A DNA stretch of 64,000 bases from Comamonas_C sp026954015 (GCA_035063785.1 JAPSFS010000006.1:138841-202840), one strand, 5' to 3'. Shown: positions 8,251 through 19,395, counted from the first letter of the stretch. The notes: a model not told the origin generated them from the sequence alone. Made by a program: numbers and translations.

Positions 8251-9198
8251 TCAGGCCGGGTTGCGGGCCTTGCGCTGTGCGTCGTAGGCATCGACGATGC
8301 GCGCCACCAGCGGGTGGCGCACCACGTCGGCGCTGGTGAAATGCGTGATCGCGATGCCTTGCACGCGCCGGAGGATACGCTCGGCGTCCACCAGCCCGCT
8401 CACCGCCCCCCGGGGCAGGTCGATCTGGCTCACATCGCCCGTGACCACGCAGCGGCTGCCAAAGCCGATGCGCGTGAGGAACATCTTCATCTGCTCGGGC
8501 GTGGTGTTCTGCGCTTCGTCCAGGATGACGAAGGCGTTGTTGAGCGTGCGCCCGCGCATGAAGGCCAGCGGCGCGATCTCCAGCTGCGCGCGCTCGAAGG
8601 CCTTCTGCACGCGGTCGAACCCCATGAGCTCGTACAGCGCGTCGTACAGCGGGCGCAGGTAGGGGTCGACCTTCTGCGTGAGGTCGCCCGGCAGAAAGCC
8701 CAGGCGCTCGCCCGCCTCCACCGCCGGGCGCGTGAGGATGATGCGCTGCACGCTGCTTCGCTCCAGCGCATCGACCGCGCAGGCCACCGCCAGGTAGGTC
8801 TTGCCCGTGCCCGCCGGGCCGATGCCGAAGGTGATGTCGTGGCCCGCGATGCTGCTCAGGTACACGCTCTGGTTGGGCGTGCGCGCCTTCAGGTCGGCGC
8901 GGCGTGTGTTCAGGTGGATGGCACCGTCCTCGCCCTCGGCGAGCTGCATGTCGCTCGCCAGCATGAGCTGCACCTGCTCGGCGCGCAGCGGACGCGCAGC
9001 CATCTCGTAGAGCGCCTGCAGCACCTCCATCGCGCGCGTGGCCGAGGCCTTGCGGCCCTCGACCTTGAAGTGCTCCTGCCGGTGCGCGACGCGCACGTCC
9101 AGCGCGAGTTCGATCGCGCGCAGATGCTCGTCGGCGGGCCCGCACAGGTGCGCCAGGCGGGTATTGCTCAGGGGGGTGAAGGAATGGCGCAGGATCAC
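8251..9198 (-). CDS. PhoH-family ATPase (PhoH-like)
   Basis: This is a 315-aa cytoplasmic P-loop protein of the PhoH/YbeZ type. Walker A (GPAGTGKTYLAVA) and Walker B with the helicase-like continuation (FVILDEAQNTTPEQM, then VVTGD) are present after an N-terminal KH-like region (about residues 20-80). YbeZ homologues work with YbeY in rRNA processing. It is divergent from ruvA with 47 bp between the two starts, so both promoters must lie in that gap. Confidence 0.92.
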   Translation of the reverse strand: MILRHSFTPLSNTRLAHLCGPADEHLRAIELALDVRVAHRQEHFKVEGRKASATRAMEVLQALYEMAARPLRAEQVQLMLASDMQLAEGEDGAIHLNTRRADLKARTPNQSVYLSSIAGHDITFGIGPAGTGKTYLAVACAVDALERSSVQRIILTRPAVEAGERLGFLPGDLTQKVDPYLRPLYDALYELMGFDRVQKAFERAQLEIAPLAFMRGRTLNNAFVILDEAQNTTPEQMKMFLTRIGFGSRCVVTGDVSQIDLPRGAVSGLVDAERILRRVQGIAITHFTSADVVRHPLVARIVDAYDAQRKARNPA

Positions 9199-9245
9199 GC
9201 GGATAATTTGGCCTGGAGCCGCGAGACGCGCGGCGAAGGGTATAG

Positions 9246-9818
9246 ATGATAGGCAAACTCACCGGAACGCTCACCGACAGGAACCCGCCCGAAGTGGTCA
9301 TAGACTGCCACGGCGTGGGCTATGAGGTGCTGGTGCCGATGAGCACGTACTATGGTCTGCCCGCTACGGGCGAGCAGGTGAGCCTGCTCACGCACTTCGT
9401 CGTGCGCGAAGATGCGCAGCTGCTCTACGGCTTCGCCACCGCCGCCGAGCGCCAGACCTTCCGCGCGCTCATCAAGGTGAGCGGCGTCGGGCCGCGTACG
9501 GCGCTCGCCATTCTCTCGGGCATAGGCGCCACCGACCTCGCGCAGGCGGTCACGCTGCAGGAGAGCGGGCGCCTCGTGAAGGTGCCGGGCATAGGCAAGA
9601 AAACCGCCGAACGGCTGCTGCTGGAACTGCGCGGCAAGCTCGGCGCGGACCTGGGCGAGCGCGCTCGGCCCGAAAACGCGGCGCACGCCGACATCCTGCA
9701 GGCGCTGCTCGCACTCGGTTACAACGACAAGGAAGCCGCCGCCGCACTCAAGGCCCTGCCCGCGGACGTGGGCGTGAGCGATGGCATCAAACTCGCGCTC
9801 AAGGCGCTGGCCAAATGA
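9246..9818 (+). CDS. ruvA: Holliday junction branch migration complex, DNA-binding subunit RuvA
   Basis: This is a 190-aa RuvA. It starts MIGKLTGTL and contains the two helix-hairpin-helix motifs (SGVGPRTALAILSG and VPGIGKKTAERLLLEL) and the C-terminal domain III that contacts RuvB. RuvA tetramers hold the four-way junction for RuvB. The stop overlaps the next start by 4 bp (ATGA), so the downstream lipoprotein protease is translationally coupled to ruvA. Confidence 0.97.
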   Translation: MIGKLTGTLTDRNPPEVVIDCHGVGYEVLVPMSTYYGLPATGEQVSLLTHFVVREDAQLLYGFATAAERQTFRALIKVSGVGPRTALAILSGIGATDLAQAVTLQESGRLVKVPGIGKKTAERLLLELRGKLGADLGERARPENAAHADILQALLALGYNDKEAAAALKALPADVGVSDGIKLALKALAK

Positions 9819-11293
9819 AAGACCACACCATGCACCGGTACACCCTGGCACTCGCCACGCTGCCCCTGCTGTACGCGCTCGCCGGATGCGGCGGCGGTGC
9901 AGACGGCGACAAGACCGTCGTGCCCACGTCCTGCGCCGGCGACTGCATCGAGCCCTACGACCCGGGCGTGCTCGCCAAGCACACGCTGGCGGCGCAGCCC
10001 GCATCCACCCCGCTGCTGGCACACGACGCCACGGTGCCTACCGTCACGCTCGCGCCGCTGACGCCGCAGCCCGCGACGGCAGGCACGGCCGACCCGGGCC
10101 AGCCGCTGCAGATCGGCCAGGGGCGCGCGAGTGCGCAGACCGCGACGCCCGACGCCACCGCAGCGCTGCTGCACTGGCAGGCAAGCGCACGCGAGACGCA
10201 CGTAGCGGCGCTGCGCTTCGCCTCGCAAGACGCGTTCGGCGTGCGGCTGGGCGTTTCGGTCGAGGCGCTTCCGGCCGACGCGCTGCTGCGCGTCTACGGC
10301 GAAGACGGCGTGGCCTACGAGATCACCTCCCGCCAACTGCAGGACCTGGCGCAACGCAATGCCGCAGGTGGCGCGAGCGAGCAGATCGCGCGCATCTGGT
10401 GGAGCCCGCAGACCCAGGGAGCGCAGGCCACGCTCGAAATCGAAATCCCGGCTACCGCAGACGCCGCCGACGTGCGTATCGCGGTACCGCGGCTCACCCA
10501 CATCACCGCATCCAGGCAACCGCCGGCGCTGATCCTGAAGAAAACCAGTGGCGCGTGCGAAATCAACGTCGTCTGCACGCCCGAGTTCATTGACCAGGGC
10601 CGCTCGGTGGCGCGCCTGTACTTCGTCGATTCGGCGGACGGCAACGCCTACCTGTGCACCGGTACGCTGCTCAATGACGCCCAGTCCAGCGGCAAGCCCT
10701 ACCTGCTCACCGCGCGCCACTGCATCGCCGACCAGGCCACGGCCTCGACGCTCGTGACCGACTGGCTCTGGCGCGCCAGCGCCTGCGGCAACGCCGACAC
10801 CGACGCCGCGCACCAGGAGCGCACCGGCGGCGCCACGCTGCTGCATGCCGACAAGGACACCGACGTCGCCTTCATGCTGCTGAACGCGGCCGTGCCCGCG
10901 GGCGTCGTCTATGCCGGCTCGTACTTCGGGCCGGACGCGGGCATAGGCACGCAGGTATCCGTCGTGCACCATCCCCAGGGAGATCTGCAAAAGGTCAGCC
11001 AGGGCACGGTGCGCGGCTACAACACCTGCACCCTGGGCGCCGGCGACAGCATCCTGTGCAGCGCCAGCGACGAGGCGAGCGGCACCTTCCTCTCGGTGAA
11101 CTGGCAGCAAGGCATCACCGAACCGGGCAGCAGCGGCACGGGCGCGTTCGTCGCGATCGGCGCGCGCCGCTACCTTGCGGGCCAGCTCTTCGCCGGTACG
11201 CCCACGAGCTGCGAGGCGCCGAACGGCACCGACTATTTCGGTCGCTTCAACCTGAGCTACCGCAACGCGCTGCGCACCTGGCTCGATCCCTGA
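9815..11293 (+). CDS. Lipoprotein trypsin-like serine protease
   Basis: The 492-aa product starts with a lipoprotein signal (in-frame ATGs at 9815 and 9830; hydrophobic stretch then lipobox LAGC followed by GGGADG), so it should be anchored to a membrane outside the cytoplasm. After a linker of about 230 residues comes a chymotrypsin-fold domain resembling lysyl endopeptidase. The apparent triad is His302 (LTARHCIAD), Asp350 (DKDTDVAFMLL) and Ser440 (EPGSSGTGAF). Several Cys pairs suggest disulfides. It lies between ruvA and ruvB, overlapping the former by 4 bp and 13 bp before the latter. Substrate specificity is not assignable. Confidence 0.85.
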   Translation: MKDHTMHRYTLALATLPLLYALAGCGGGADGDKTVVPTSCAGDCIEPYDPGVLAKHTLAAQPASTPLLAHDATVPTVTLAPLTPQPATAGTADPGQPLQIGQGRASAQTATPDATAALLHWQASARETHVAALRFASQDAFGVRLGVSVEALPADALLRVYGEDGVAYEITSRQLQDLAQRNAAGGASEQIARIWWSPQTQGAQATLEIEIPATADAADVRIAVPRLTHITASRQPPALILKKTSGACEINVVCTPEFIDQGRSVARLYFVDSADGNAYLCTGTLLNDAQSSGKPYLLTARHCIADQATASTLVTDWLWRASACGNADTDAAHQERTGGATLLHADKDTDVAFMLLNAAVPAGVVYAGSYFGPDAGIGTQVSVVHHPQGDLQKVSQGTVRGYNTCTLGAGDSILCSASDEASGTFLSVNWQQGITEPGSSGTGAFVAIGARRYLAGQLFAGTPTSCEAPNGTDYFGRFNLSYRNALRTWLDP

Positions 11294-11306
11294 TACCGTC
11301 GCGGGC

Positions 11307-12383
<1,077 letters not shown>

Positions 12384-12386
<3 letters not shown>

Positions 12387-12400
12387 CCCAATTTGGTGCA
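12384..12400 (+). promoter_or_regulatory. Candidate NtrC binding site upstream of glnA
   Basis: TGACCC-AATTT-GGTGCA matches the NtrC palindrome TGCACC-N5-GGTGCA at 10 of 12 positions. Its centre is about 110 bp upstream of the start expected from the sigma-54 promoter at 12476. It overlaps the ruvB stop codon. Confidence 0.65.
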
Positions 12401-12475
12401 GCCGCGCCTGCCCGCGCACCCTGATGAGCCACCACGCCGCGCTGCGCGGCGTGAATGCCCTACGCTGGCAGTGCG

Positions 12476-12491
12476 CGGCACGGTTGTTGCT
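12476..12491 (+). promoter_or_regulatory. Sigma-54 promoter of glnA
   Basis: CGGCACGGTTGTTGCT matches the -24/-12 consensus TGGCACG-N4-TTGCW except for the first base, with the exact GG-N10-GC spacing (GG 12477-12478, GC 12489-12490). It predicts transcription starting near 12502, about 42 nt before the glnA ATG. Confidence 0.75.
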
Positions 12492-12543
12492 GTGGGTGGT
12501 TGCCGCGAGGTAAATCACCCCCTGTTTCAACGGAAGCACGACC

Positions 12544-13950
12544 ATGCCACTGAAAACACACGCCCTCATCCAGGAACACGACGCGCACTGGGTGGACTTG
12601 CGCTTTACCGACACGCTGGGCAAGGAGCACCACGTCACCTTTCCCGCCGACACGATCAAGGAAGAGACGTTCGAGAACGGCAAGATGTTCGATGGCTCGT
12701 CCATCGTGGGCTGGAAGGGCATCGAGGCGTCGGACATGGTGCTGCTGCCCGACGACCGCACCGCCGTGATGGACCCGTTCGCCGACGAGCCGACGGTGAT
12801 CGTGCGCAGCGACGTGCTCGAGCCCCACACCATGCAGGGCTACGAGCGCGACCCGCGCTCGATCGCGCGCCGCGCCGAGGCCTACCTGCGCTCCACCGGC
12901 ATCGCCGACGCGGCGTATTTCGGCCCCGAGCCGGAATTCTTCGTCTTCGACGCGGTGCAATGGAGTTCGCAGATGCAGGAGGCGAGCTACCGCATCCACT
13001 CGGACGAAGGCGCCTGGGCCAGCGCGCTTGAGCTGGGCGGCACCAACCAGGGCCACCGCCCGCGCGTGAAGGGTGGGTACTTCCCCGTGCCGCCGGTGGA
13101 CGCGCTCAGCGGCGTGCGCACCGCGATGTGCAACGCGATGCAGGCCATGGGCCTGAAGATCGAGGTGCACCACCACGAGGTGGCCACCGCCGGGCAGTGC
13201 GAGATCGGCGCATCGTTCAACACGCTGGTGAACAAGGCCGACGAGGTGCAGATCCTCAAATACTGCGTGCACAACGCGGCGCACGCGCACGGCAAGACCG
13301 CCACCTTCATGCCCAAGCCACTCGTGGGCGACAACGGCTCGGGCATGCACGTGCACCAGTCGCTGTTCAAGGACGGCAGGAACCTGTTTTCCGGCGAGGG
13401 CTACGCCAACCTGTCGGAGCTGGCGCTGCACTACATCGGCGGCATCATCCACCACGCGCACGCGCTCAACGCCATCACCAATCCCGGCACCAATTCGTAC
13501 AAGCGGCTGGTGCCGGGCTTCGAGGCGCCGGTGATGCTTGCGTACTCGGCGCGCAACCGCTCGGCGTCGATCCGCATCCCGTTCGTCGCGAGCCCCAAGG
13601 CGCGGCGCATCGAGTGCCGCTTCCCCGACCCCACCGCCAACCCCTACCTCGCGTTCTCGGCACTCATGATGGCGGGGCTGGACGGCATCGCGCAGAAGAT
13701 GCACCCCGGCGACGCGATGAGCAAGAACCTGTACCACCTGCCGCCCGAGGAGGCCGCCAACATCCCGCGCGTGGCGCACAGCCTCGACCAGGCGCTGGAC
13801 GCGCTCGCCGCCGACCACCAGTTCCTCACGCGCGGCGGCGTGTTCACCGAGGACATGCTGCAGGCCTACATCGAGTGCAAGATGGACGAGGTGAACCGCC
13901 TGCGCCAGGTGGTGCACCCGGTGGAGTTCGACATGTATTACAGTCTTTGA
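12544..13950 (+). CDS. glnA: Glutamine synthetase type I
   Basis: This is a 468-aa GSI-beta enzyme joining ammonia to glutamate at the cost of ATP in the cytoplasm. The adenylylation tyrosine is Tyr397 (KNLYHLPPEE), exactly the classical position, so activity should be controlled by GlnE. Metal and ATP motifs (EPEFFVFD, NGSGMHVHQSL, KRLVPGFEAPV) are intact. GGAAG precedes ATG 12544. A sigma-54 promoter and a candidate NtrC site lie upstream, and the NtrB/NtrC genes follow directly. Confidence 0.98.
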   Translation: MPLKTHALIQEHDAHWVDLRFTDTLGKEHHVTFPADTIKEETFENGKMFDGSSIVGWKGIEASDMVLLPDDRTAVMDPFADEPTVIVRSDVLEPHTMQGYERDPRSIARRAEAYLRSTGIADAAYFGPEPEFFVFDAVQWSSQMQEASYRIHSDEGAWASALELGGTNQGHRPRVKGGYFPVPPVDALSGVRTAMCNAMQAMGLKIEVHHHEVATAGQCEIGASFNTLVNKADEVQILKYCVHNAAHAHGKTATFMPKPLVGDNGSGMHVHQSLFKDGRNLFSGEGYANLSELALHYIGGIIHHAHALNAITNPGTNSYKRLVPGFEAPVMLAYSARNRSASIRIPFVASPKARRIECRFPDPTANPYLAFSALMMAGLDGIAQKMHPGDAMSKNLYHLPPEEAANIPRVAHSLDQALDALAADHQFLTRGGVFTEDMLQAYIECKMDEVNRLRQVVHPVEFDMYYSL

Positions 13951-13977
13951 GTCATTTTTCGGGAGCATGGAGCCGGC

Positions 13978-15133
13978 GTGAACACGGTCCAGACGCAGCG
14001 CCGGTGCCGCCCTCCGGCGACCCGCCCGGCAGCGCTGCTGGACAGCCTCTCGACGGCCGTGCTGCTGCTCGACGACGGGCTGAACGTCGCCTACGCCAAC
14101 CACGCCGCCGAGCAACTGCTCGCCACCAGCCTGCCGCACTTGCGCGCGCAGCCGCTGGACGGCTATTTCGAAGCCGCGGACTGGAACGCGCCCGCGCTGC
14201 GCCACGCGCTCGAGGCGCAGCAGACCTGCACGCAGCGCGCAGCGCGCTTGCGCCGCCTGGGCAGCACGTTGCCGATCACCGTGGACTACGTCGCCACGCC
14301 CCTGCCTGCATCCCGCGGGCGCACGGCGCAACTGCTCATCGAGCTGCTGCCGCTGGACCGGCTGCTGCACCTGAACCGCGAGGACAACCTCTTCACCGCC
14401 AACCAGGCCACGCGCGCGCTGGTGCGCGGGCTGGCGCACGAGATCAAGAACCCGCTGGGGGGCATCCGGGGCGCGGCCCAGTTGCTCGAGCGCGAGCTGG
14501 CGCGCGCCGAGCTGCGCGAGTACACGCAGGTCATCATCGACGAGGCCGACCGGCTGCGCGTGCTGGCCGACCGCATGCTCGACGCGCGCAGGCCGCCCAA
14601 CTTTCGCGACGTCAACATCCACGAGGTGCTTGAGCGCGTGCGCGTGATCCTGCAGGCCGAGGCGGGCGACGCCATCGCCTGGGTGCGCGACTACGACCCC
14701 AGCCTGCCCGAGGTGCGCGCCGACGCGGACCAGCTCATCCAGGTGATGCTCAACATCATGCGCAACGCGGCGCAGGCGCTGCTGGAGATGCCGCGACCCG
14801 CGCCCGGTGCCCCCGCGCACGAAAAGCCGTGCATCACGATCCGCTCGCGCGTGCTGCGCCAGGCCAGCATCGGCATGCGCCGCTACCCGCTGCTGTGCCT
14901 CATCGAGGTGCAGGACAACGGCCCCGGCATCCCCGAAGAGCTGCGCGAGATGCTGTTCTACCCCATGGTCACGGGCCGCTCGCAGGGCACGGGACTGGGC
15001 CTGCCGATCGCGCAGGCCATCATGCAGCAGCACGGCGGGCTGATCGAATGCGACAGCCGGCCGGGCAAGACCGTCTTCAAGGTGCTGATCCCCTTTCACC
15101 ACGTGCCGTCCGGCGGCACGGGAGGCCACGCGC

Positions 15134-15147
<14 letters not shown>
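13978..15147 (+). CDS. glnL: Nitrogen regulation sensor histidine kinase NtrB
   Basis: This is a 389-aa cytoplasmic kinase/phosphatase that controls NtrC in response to PII. A PAS domain (about residues 15-125) precedes the HisKA motif with phosphorylated His154 (GLAHEIKNPLGGIRGAAQLL), then the N-box (MLNIMRNAAQALL) and G1 (VQDNGPGIPEE). No membrane span is seen. It starts with GTG, 27 bp after glnA, and overlaps glnG by 14 bp. Confidence 0.95.
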
Positions 15148-16579
<1,432 letters not shown>

Positions 16580-16591
16580 GCACCGGGGCGC

Positions 16592-16667
16592 AGCGCCCGA
16601 TCGGTGCAAAGCGCCAACACGACTCCTCATCGTGGTGCAGCCCATGCACCGCCATCGGCGCGGTGCA
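16592..16667 (+). promoter_or_regulatory. Cluster of candidate NtrC half-sites upstream of the porin-glnK-amtB unit
   Basis: AGCGCC-CGATC-GGTGCA (16592-16608) matches the NtrC palindrome at 10 of 12 positions with the canonical 5-bp spacer. Perfect half-sites GGTGCA (16634), TGCACC (16645) and GGTGCA (16662) follow, but their mutual spacing or orientation is not canonical. I read this as an enhancer region whose exact sites are uncertain. Confidence 0.45.
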
Positions 16668-16699
16668 CGCGGCGGCCTTCGCGATGGCTGCCGTGAGTT

Positions 16700-16750
16700 A
16701 TCAAATACCATAGCTGTCAGCGCTTGCAGGATAAGGGCTAGAGGCCAGAA
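16700..16750 (+). repeat. Dispersed repeat, copy 5
   Basis: CATAGCTGTCAGCGCTTG and AAGGGCTAGAGGCCAGA flank a short centre. The copy lies between the NtrC half-site cluster and the sigma-54 promoter. Confidence 0.75.
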
Positions 16751-16771
16751 ACAATCCACATTCTGCACACC

Positions 16772-16787
16772 TGGCACGGTCCGTGCT
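16772..16787 (+). promoter_or_regulatory. Sigma-54 promoter of the porin-glnK-amtB unit
   Basis: TGGCACGGTCCGTGCT matches TGGCACG-N4-TTGCW with one mismatch (G for T) and the correct GG-N10-GC spacing. It predicts a start near 16798, about 29 nt before the porin ATG at 16827. Confidence 0.7.
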
Positions 16788-16826
16788 GTTCAGGGTTCAC
16801 ACCAACGCTTGACCACAGGAGTGACC

Positions 16827-17546
16827 ATGAACCTCGCATCCCTCAAGGCCCTGGGCGCCATCGTGGCGGCCACCGTCCCGTGGGTGGCCAGCGCGCAATT
16901 GAGCGCCAACGTCGGCCTCACGACGAACTACAAGTTCCGCGGGCAGGATCAGGACGCCAGCCACCACCGGGCGGTCAAGCCCGCGCTGCAGGGCGGCTTC
17001 GACTACGCCTTTGGCGACTCGGGCTGGTACGTGGGCAACTGGAACTCCAGCGTGGACTGGCTGCCCGGCAATTCGCTGGAGATGGATTTCTACGGCGGCT
17101 ACCGGTTCAACGCGGGCGGTGTGGACCTGGACGTGGGTGCGCTCACCTACGCCTATCCCGGCAACAGCGCGGGCAACACCACCGAGCTGTACGGCGCGGC
17201 GACCTACGGCCCGTTCACGGCCAGGTACTCGCACACCGTCTCGCGCGACTACTTCGGCTGGGCCGGCGCGGGCGCCAGCGGACGCAACACCGGCTACCTG
17301 AACCTGGCCTTCGCCTACGAGGTGCTGCCCCGCACCACGTTCAAGGCGGCGCTGGGCTACACGCGCTTCGCCGGTGGCATCCGCAGCCAGGGCGTGCCCG
17401 ATTACGTGGACTACAGCCTGGGCGCGAGCTACGACTTCGGCGACGGCCTGGCGCTGGGCGCGGCGGTGGCCGGCGCGACAAAGAAGGGCTTCTTCGGCGA
17501 CGGCAACAAGGCGCGCCTGATCGTCAACCTGACCAAGACCTTCTAA
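16827..17546 (+). CDS. TorF-family putative outer-membrane porin
   Basis: This 239-aa protein has a signal peptide (MNLASLKALGAIVAATVPWV, cleavage likely after ASA before QLSANV) and alternating beta-strand pattern with aromatic belts, ending in the terminal Phe (VNLTKTF) typical of outer-membrane barrels. It resembles the TorF/Gcw_chp family. AGGAG precedes ATG 16827; the longer upstream frame lacks a signal peptide. It is the first gene of a unit with glnK (13 bp later) and amtB, behind a sigma-54 promoter, so it probably helps nitrogen compounds cross the outer membrane under starvation. The substrate is inferred, not shown. Confidence 0.85.
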   Translation: MNLASLKALGAIVAATVPWVASAQLSANVGLTTNYKFRGQDQDASHHRAVKPALQGGFDYAFGDSGWYVGNWNSSVDWLPGNSLEMDFYGGYRFNAGGVDLDVGALTYAYPGNSAGNTTELYGAATYGPFTARYSHTVSRDYFGWAGAGASGRNTGYLNLAFAYEVLPRTTFKAALGYTRFAGGIRSQGVPDYVDYSLGASYDFGDGLALGAAVAGATKKGFFGDGNKARLIVNLTKTF

Positions 17547-17559
17547 GGAGAACCGGATC

Positions 17560-17898
17560 ATGAAAATGGTGACTGCCATCATCAAGCCCTTCAAGCTCGA
17601 CGAGGTGCGCGACGCGCTTGCGAACGTCGGCGTGCAGGGCATCACGGTGACCGAGGTCAAGGGCTTCGGGCGCCAGAAGGGCCACACCGAGCTCTACCGC
17701 GGCGCCGAATACGTGGTGGACTTCCTGCCGAAGGTGAAGGTCGAGGCCGCCGTGGACGACACGCTGGTCGAGCGCGCGATCGACGCGATCGAAGGCGCGG
17801 CGCACACCGGCAAGATCGGCGACGGCAAGATCTTCGTCTCGGCGCTCGAACAGGTGATCCGCATCCGCACCGGCGAAACCGGAGGAGACGCGCTGTGA
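17560..17898 (+). CDS. glnK: PII nitrogen regulatory protein GlnK
   Basis: This is a 112-aa PII protein that binds ATP/ADP and 2-oxoglutarate and blocks AmtB when nitrogen is abundant. The uridylylation site Tyr51 (RGAEYVVDFLPK) in the T-loop and the C-loop (KIFVSALEQVIRIRTGE) are intact. AAGGAG precedes the ATG. The stop overlaps the amtB start by 4 bp, the classical glnK-amtB coupling. Confidence 0.97.
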   Translation: MKMVTAIIKPFKLDEVRDALANVGVQGITVTEVKGFGRQKGHTELYRGAEYVVDFLPKVKVEAAVDDTLVERAIDAIEGAAHTGKIGDGKIFVSALEQVIRIRTGETGGDAL

Positions 17899-19193
17899 AA
17901 ACCTCCATCGCCTTTCTCCTGATGCTGCTGGGGCCGATGGCCCGGGCGGCCGACGCGCCCGCGCCGCGGCTCGATTCGGGCGACACCGCCTGGATGCTCA
18001 CCTCCACGCTGCTCGTCATCCTGATGACGATTCCCGGCCTGGCGCTGTTCTACGGAGGCCTGGCGCGCGCCAAGAACATGCTCTCGGTGCTGGTGCAGGT
18101 GTTCGTCGTGTTCGCGCTGATCAGCGTGCTGTGGGCCCTGTTCGGCTACAGCTTCGCCTTCAGCGGCGAAGGCCGGTTCTTCGGCGACGCGGGCCGGCTG
18201 CTGCTGCGCGGCATCGCGCCCGACACGCTCTCGGGCGTGCTGCCGACGGTGCCGGAATACGTGTTCGTGGCCTTCCAGGGCACCTTCGCGGCAATCACCG
18301 TGGCGCTGGTCGTGGGCGCCTGGGCCGAGCGCATCCGTTTCTCCGCCGTGCTCGTCTTCTCGGCGCTGTGGTTCATCCTGAGCTACGTCCCGATGGCGCA
18401 CATGGTCTGGGGCGGCGGCCTGCTGGGGCGCGACGGCGCGCTCGACTTCGCGGGCGGCACCGTGGTGCACATCAACGCCGGCATCGCCGCGCTGGTGGGC
18501 GCGCGCATGGTGGGCAGGCGCATCGGCTACGGCAGGGAGGCGCTCATGCCGCACAGCCTGACGCTGACCATGGTGGGCGCCTCGCTGCTGTGGGTGGGCT
18601 GGTTCGGCTTCAACGCCGGCTCGGCCGGCTCGGCGGGCGGCGTGGCGGGCCTGGCCTTCATCAACACGGTGCTGGCCACGGCCGCGGCCACGCTCGCGTG
18701 GCTGGCGGGCGACTGGCTGCACAAGGGCAAGGCGTCGATGCTGGGGGCAGCTTCGGGCGCGGTGGCGGGCCTGGTGGCGGTGACGCCGGCGGCGGGCTTC
18801 GTCGGCCCCATGGGAGCCATCGCCATGGGCCTCGTCGTCAGCCCGCTGTGCCTGTGGGGCGTGGGCGGGCTCAAGCGCCTGCTGGGGGTGGACGACGCCT
18901 TCGACGTGTTCGGCGTGCACGGCGTGGGCGGCATCACCGGCGCCATCCTGACCGGCGTGTTCGCGGCGCAAAGTCTGGGCGGCACCGGCGGCGCCACGCC
19001 CGAGACCTTCGCCATGGGCGCGCAGGTCTGGGTGCAGGTCAAGAGCGTGCTGCTCACGGTGGTCTGGTCGGGCGTGGCGGCGTTCATCGCCTGCAAGGCG
19101 GCCGATCTGACCGTGGGGCTGCGCGTGCCGGAGGAAACCGAGCGCGAGGGGCTGGACATCGCCTCGCACGGCGAACGCGCCTACGCCCCGTGA
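17895..19193 (+). CDS. amtB: Ammonium transporter AmtB
   Basis: This is a 432-aa inner-membrane ammonium channel of the Amt/Rh family. A GTG start and signal-like N-terminus (MKTSIAFLLMLLGPMARA) precede the first span (LFYGGLARAKNMLS). Conserved segments include VVGAWAERIRF, MAHMVWGGG and the twin-His region FDVFGVHGVGGITGAILTG. It is translationally coupled to glnK, and the gene is followed by a strong stem-loop. Confidence 0.97.
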   Translation: MKTSIAFLLMLLGPMARAADAPAPRLDSGDTAWMLTSTLLVILMTIPGLALFYGGLARAKNMLSVLVQVFVVFALISVLWALFGYSFAFSGEGRFFGDAGRLLLRGIAPDTLSGVLPTVPEYVFVAFQGTFAAITVALVVGAWAERIRFSAVLVFSALWFILSYVPMAHMVWGGGLLGRDGALDFAGGTVVHINAGIAALVGARMVGRRIGYGREALMPHSLTLTMVGASLLWVGWFGFNAGSAGSAGGVAGLAFINTVLATAAATLAWLAGDWLHKGKASMLGAASGAVAGLVAVTPAAGFVGPMGAIAMGLVVSPLCLWGVGGLKRLLGVDDAFDVFGVHGVGGITGAILTGVFAAQSLGGTGGATPETFAMGAQVWVQVKSVLLTVVWSGVAAFIACKAADLTVGLRVPEETEREGLDIASHGERAYAP

Positions 19194-19201
19194 CGCGCCA
19201 C

Positions 19202-19232
19202 GGCCATCGCGCGCAGGCGCCGCGCGATGGCC
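19202..19232 (+). terminator. Stem-loop after amtB, possible terminator
   Basis: GGCCATCGCGCG and CGCGCGATGGCC form a perfect 12-bp stem around a 7-base loop, 8 bp after the amtB stop. There is no T-tract, so it may act in Rho-dependent termination or 3'-end protection rather than as a classical terminator. Confidence 0.5.
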
Positions 19233-19284
19233 CATCCCGGTCAGGATAGGCTCTGTTCATGCATAATTTGCATCAAACAATGCG

Positions 19285-19301
19285 TGCACGGTATTGATGC
19301 G
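19285..19301 (+). promoter_or_regulatory. Second, weaker NtrC site upstream of gltB
   Basis: TGCACG-GTATT-GATGCG matches 9 of 12 palindrome positions. Its centre is 21 bp, two helical turns, upstream of the perfect site at 19306, a spacing suited to cooperative binding. Confidence 0.5.
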
Positions 19302-19305
19302 CGGA

Positions 19306-19322
19306 TGCACCGTCATGGTGCA
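19306..19322 (+). promoter_or_regulatory. NtrC binding site upstream of gltB
   Basis: TGCACC-GTCAT-GGTGCA is a perfect match to the NtrC palindrome with the canonical 5-bp spacer. Its centre lies about 108 bp upstream of the start expected from the sigma-54 promoter at 19396. The 295-bp amtB-gltB gap that holds it contains no gene that I can see. Confidence 0.8.
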
Positions 19323-19395
19323 TGGTGCCTGGCGAAACGCCGCGCGCCAGACGGACAGCCCTGGAAAAACAGGGCGCCGGCGCCGTTCCAGGGCT

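Noticed and set aside
16634..16650. GGTGCA-N5-TGCACC as a canonical NtrC site
   Set aside because: The half-sites point the opposite way from the NtrC palindrome, so it is listed only as part of an uncertain cluster.
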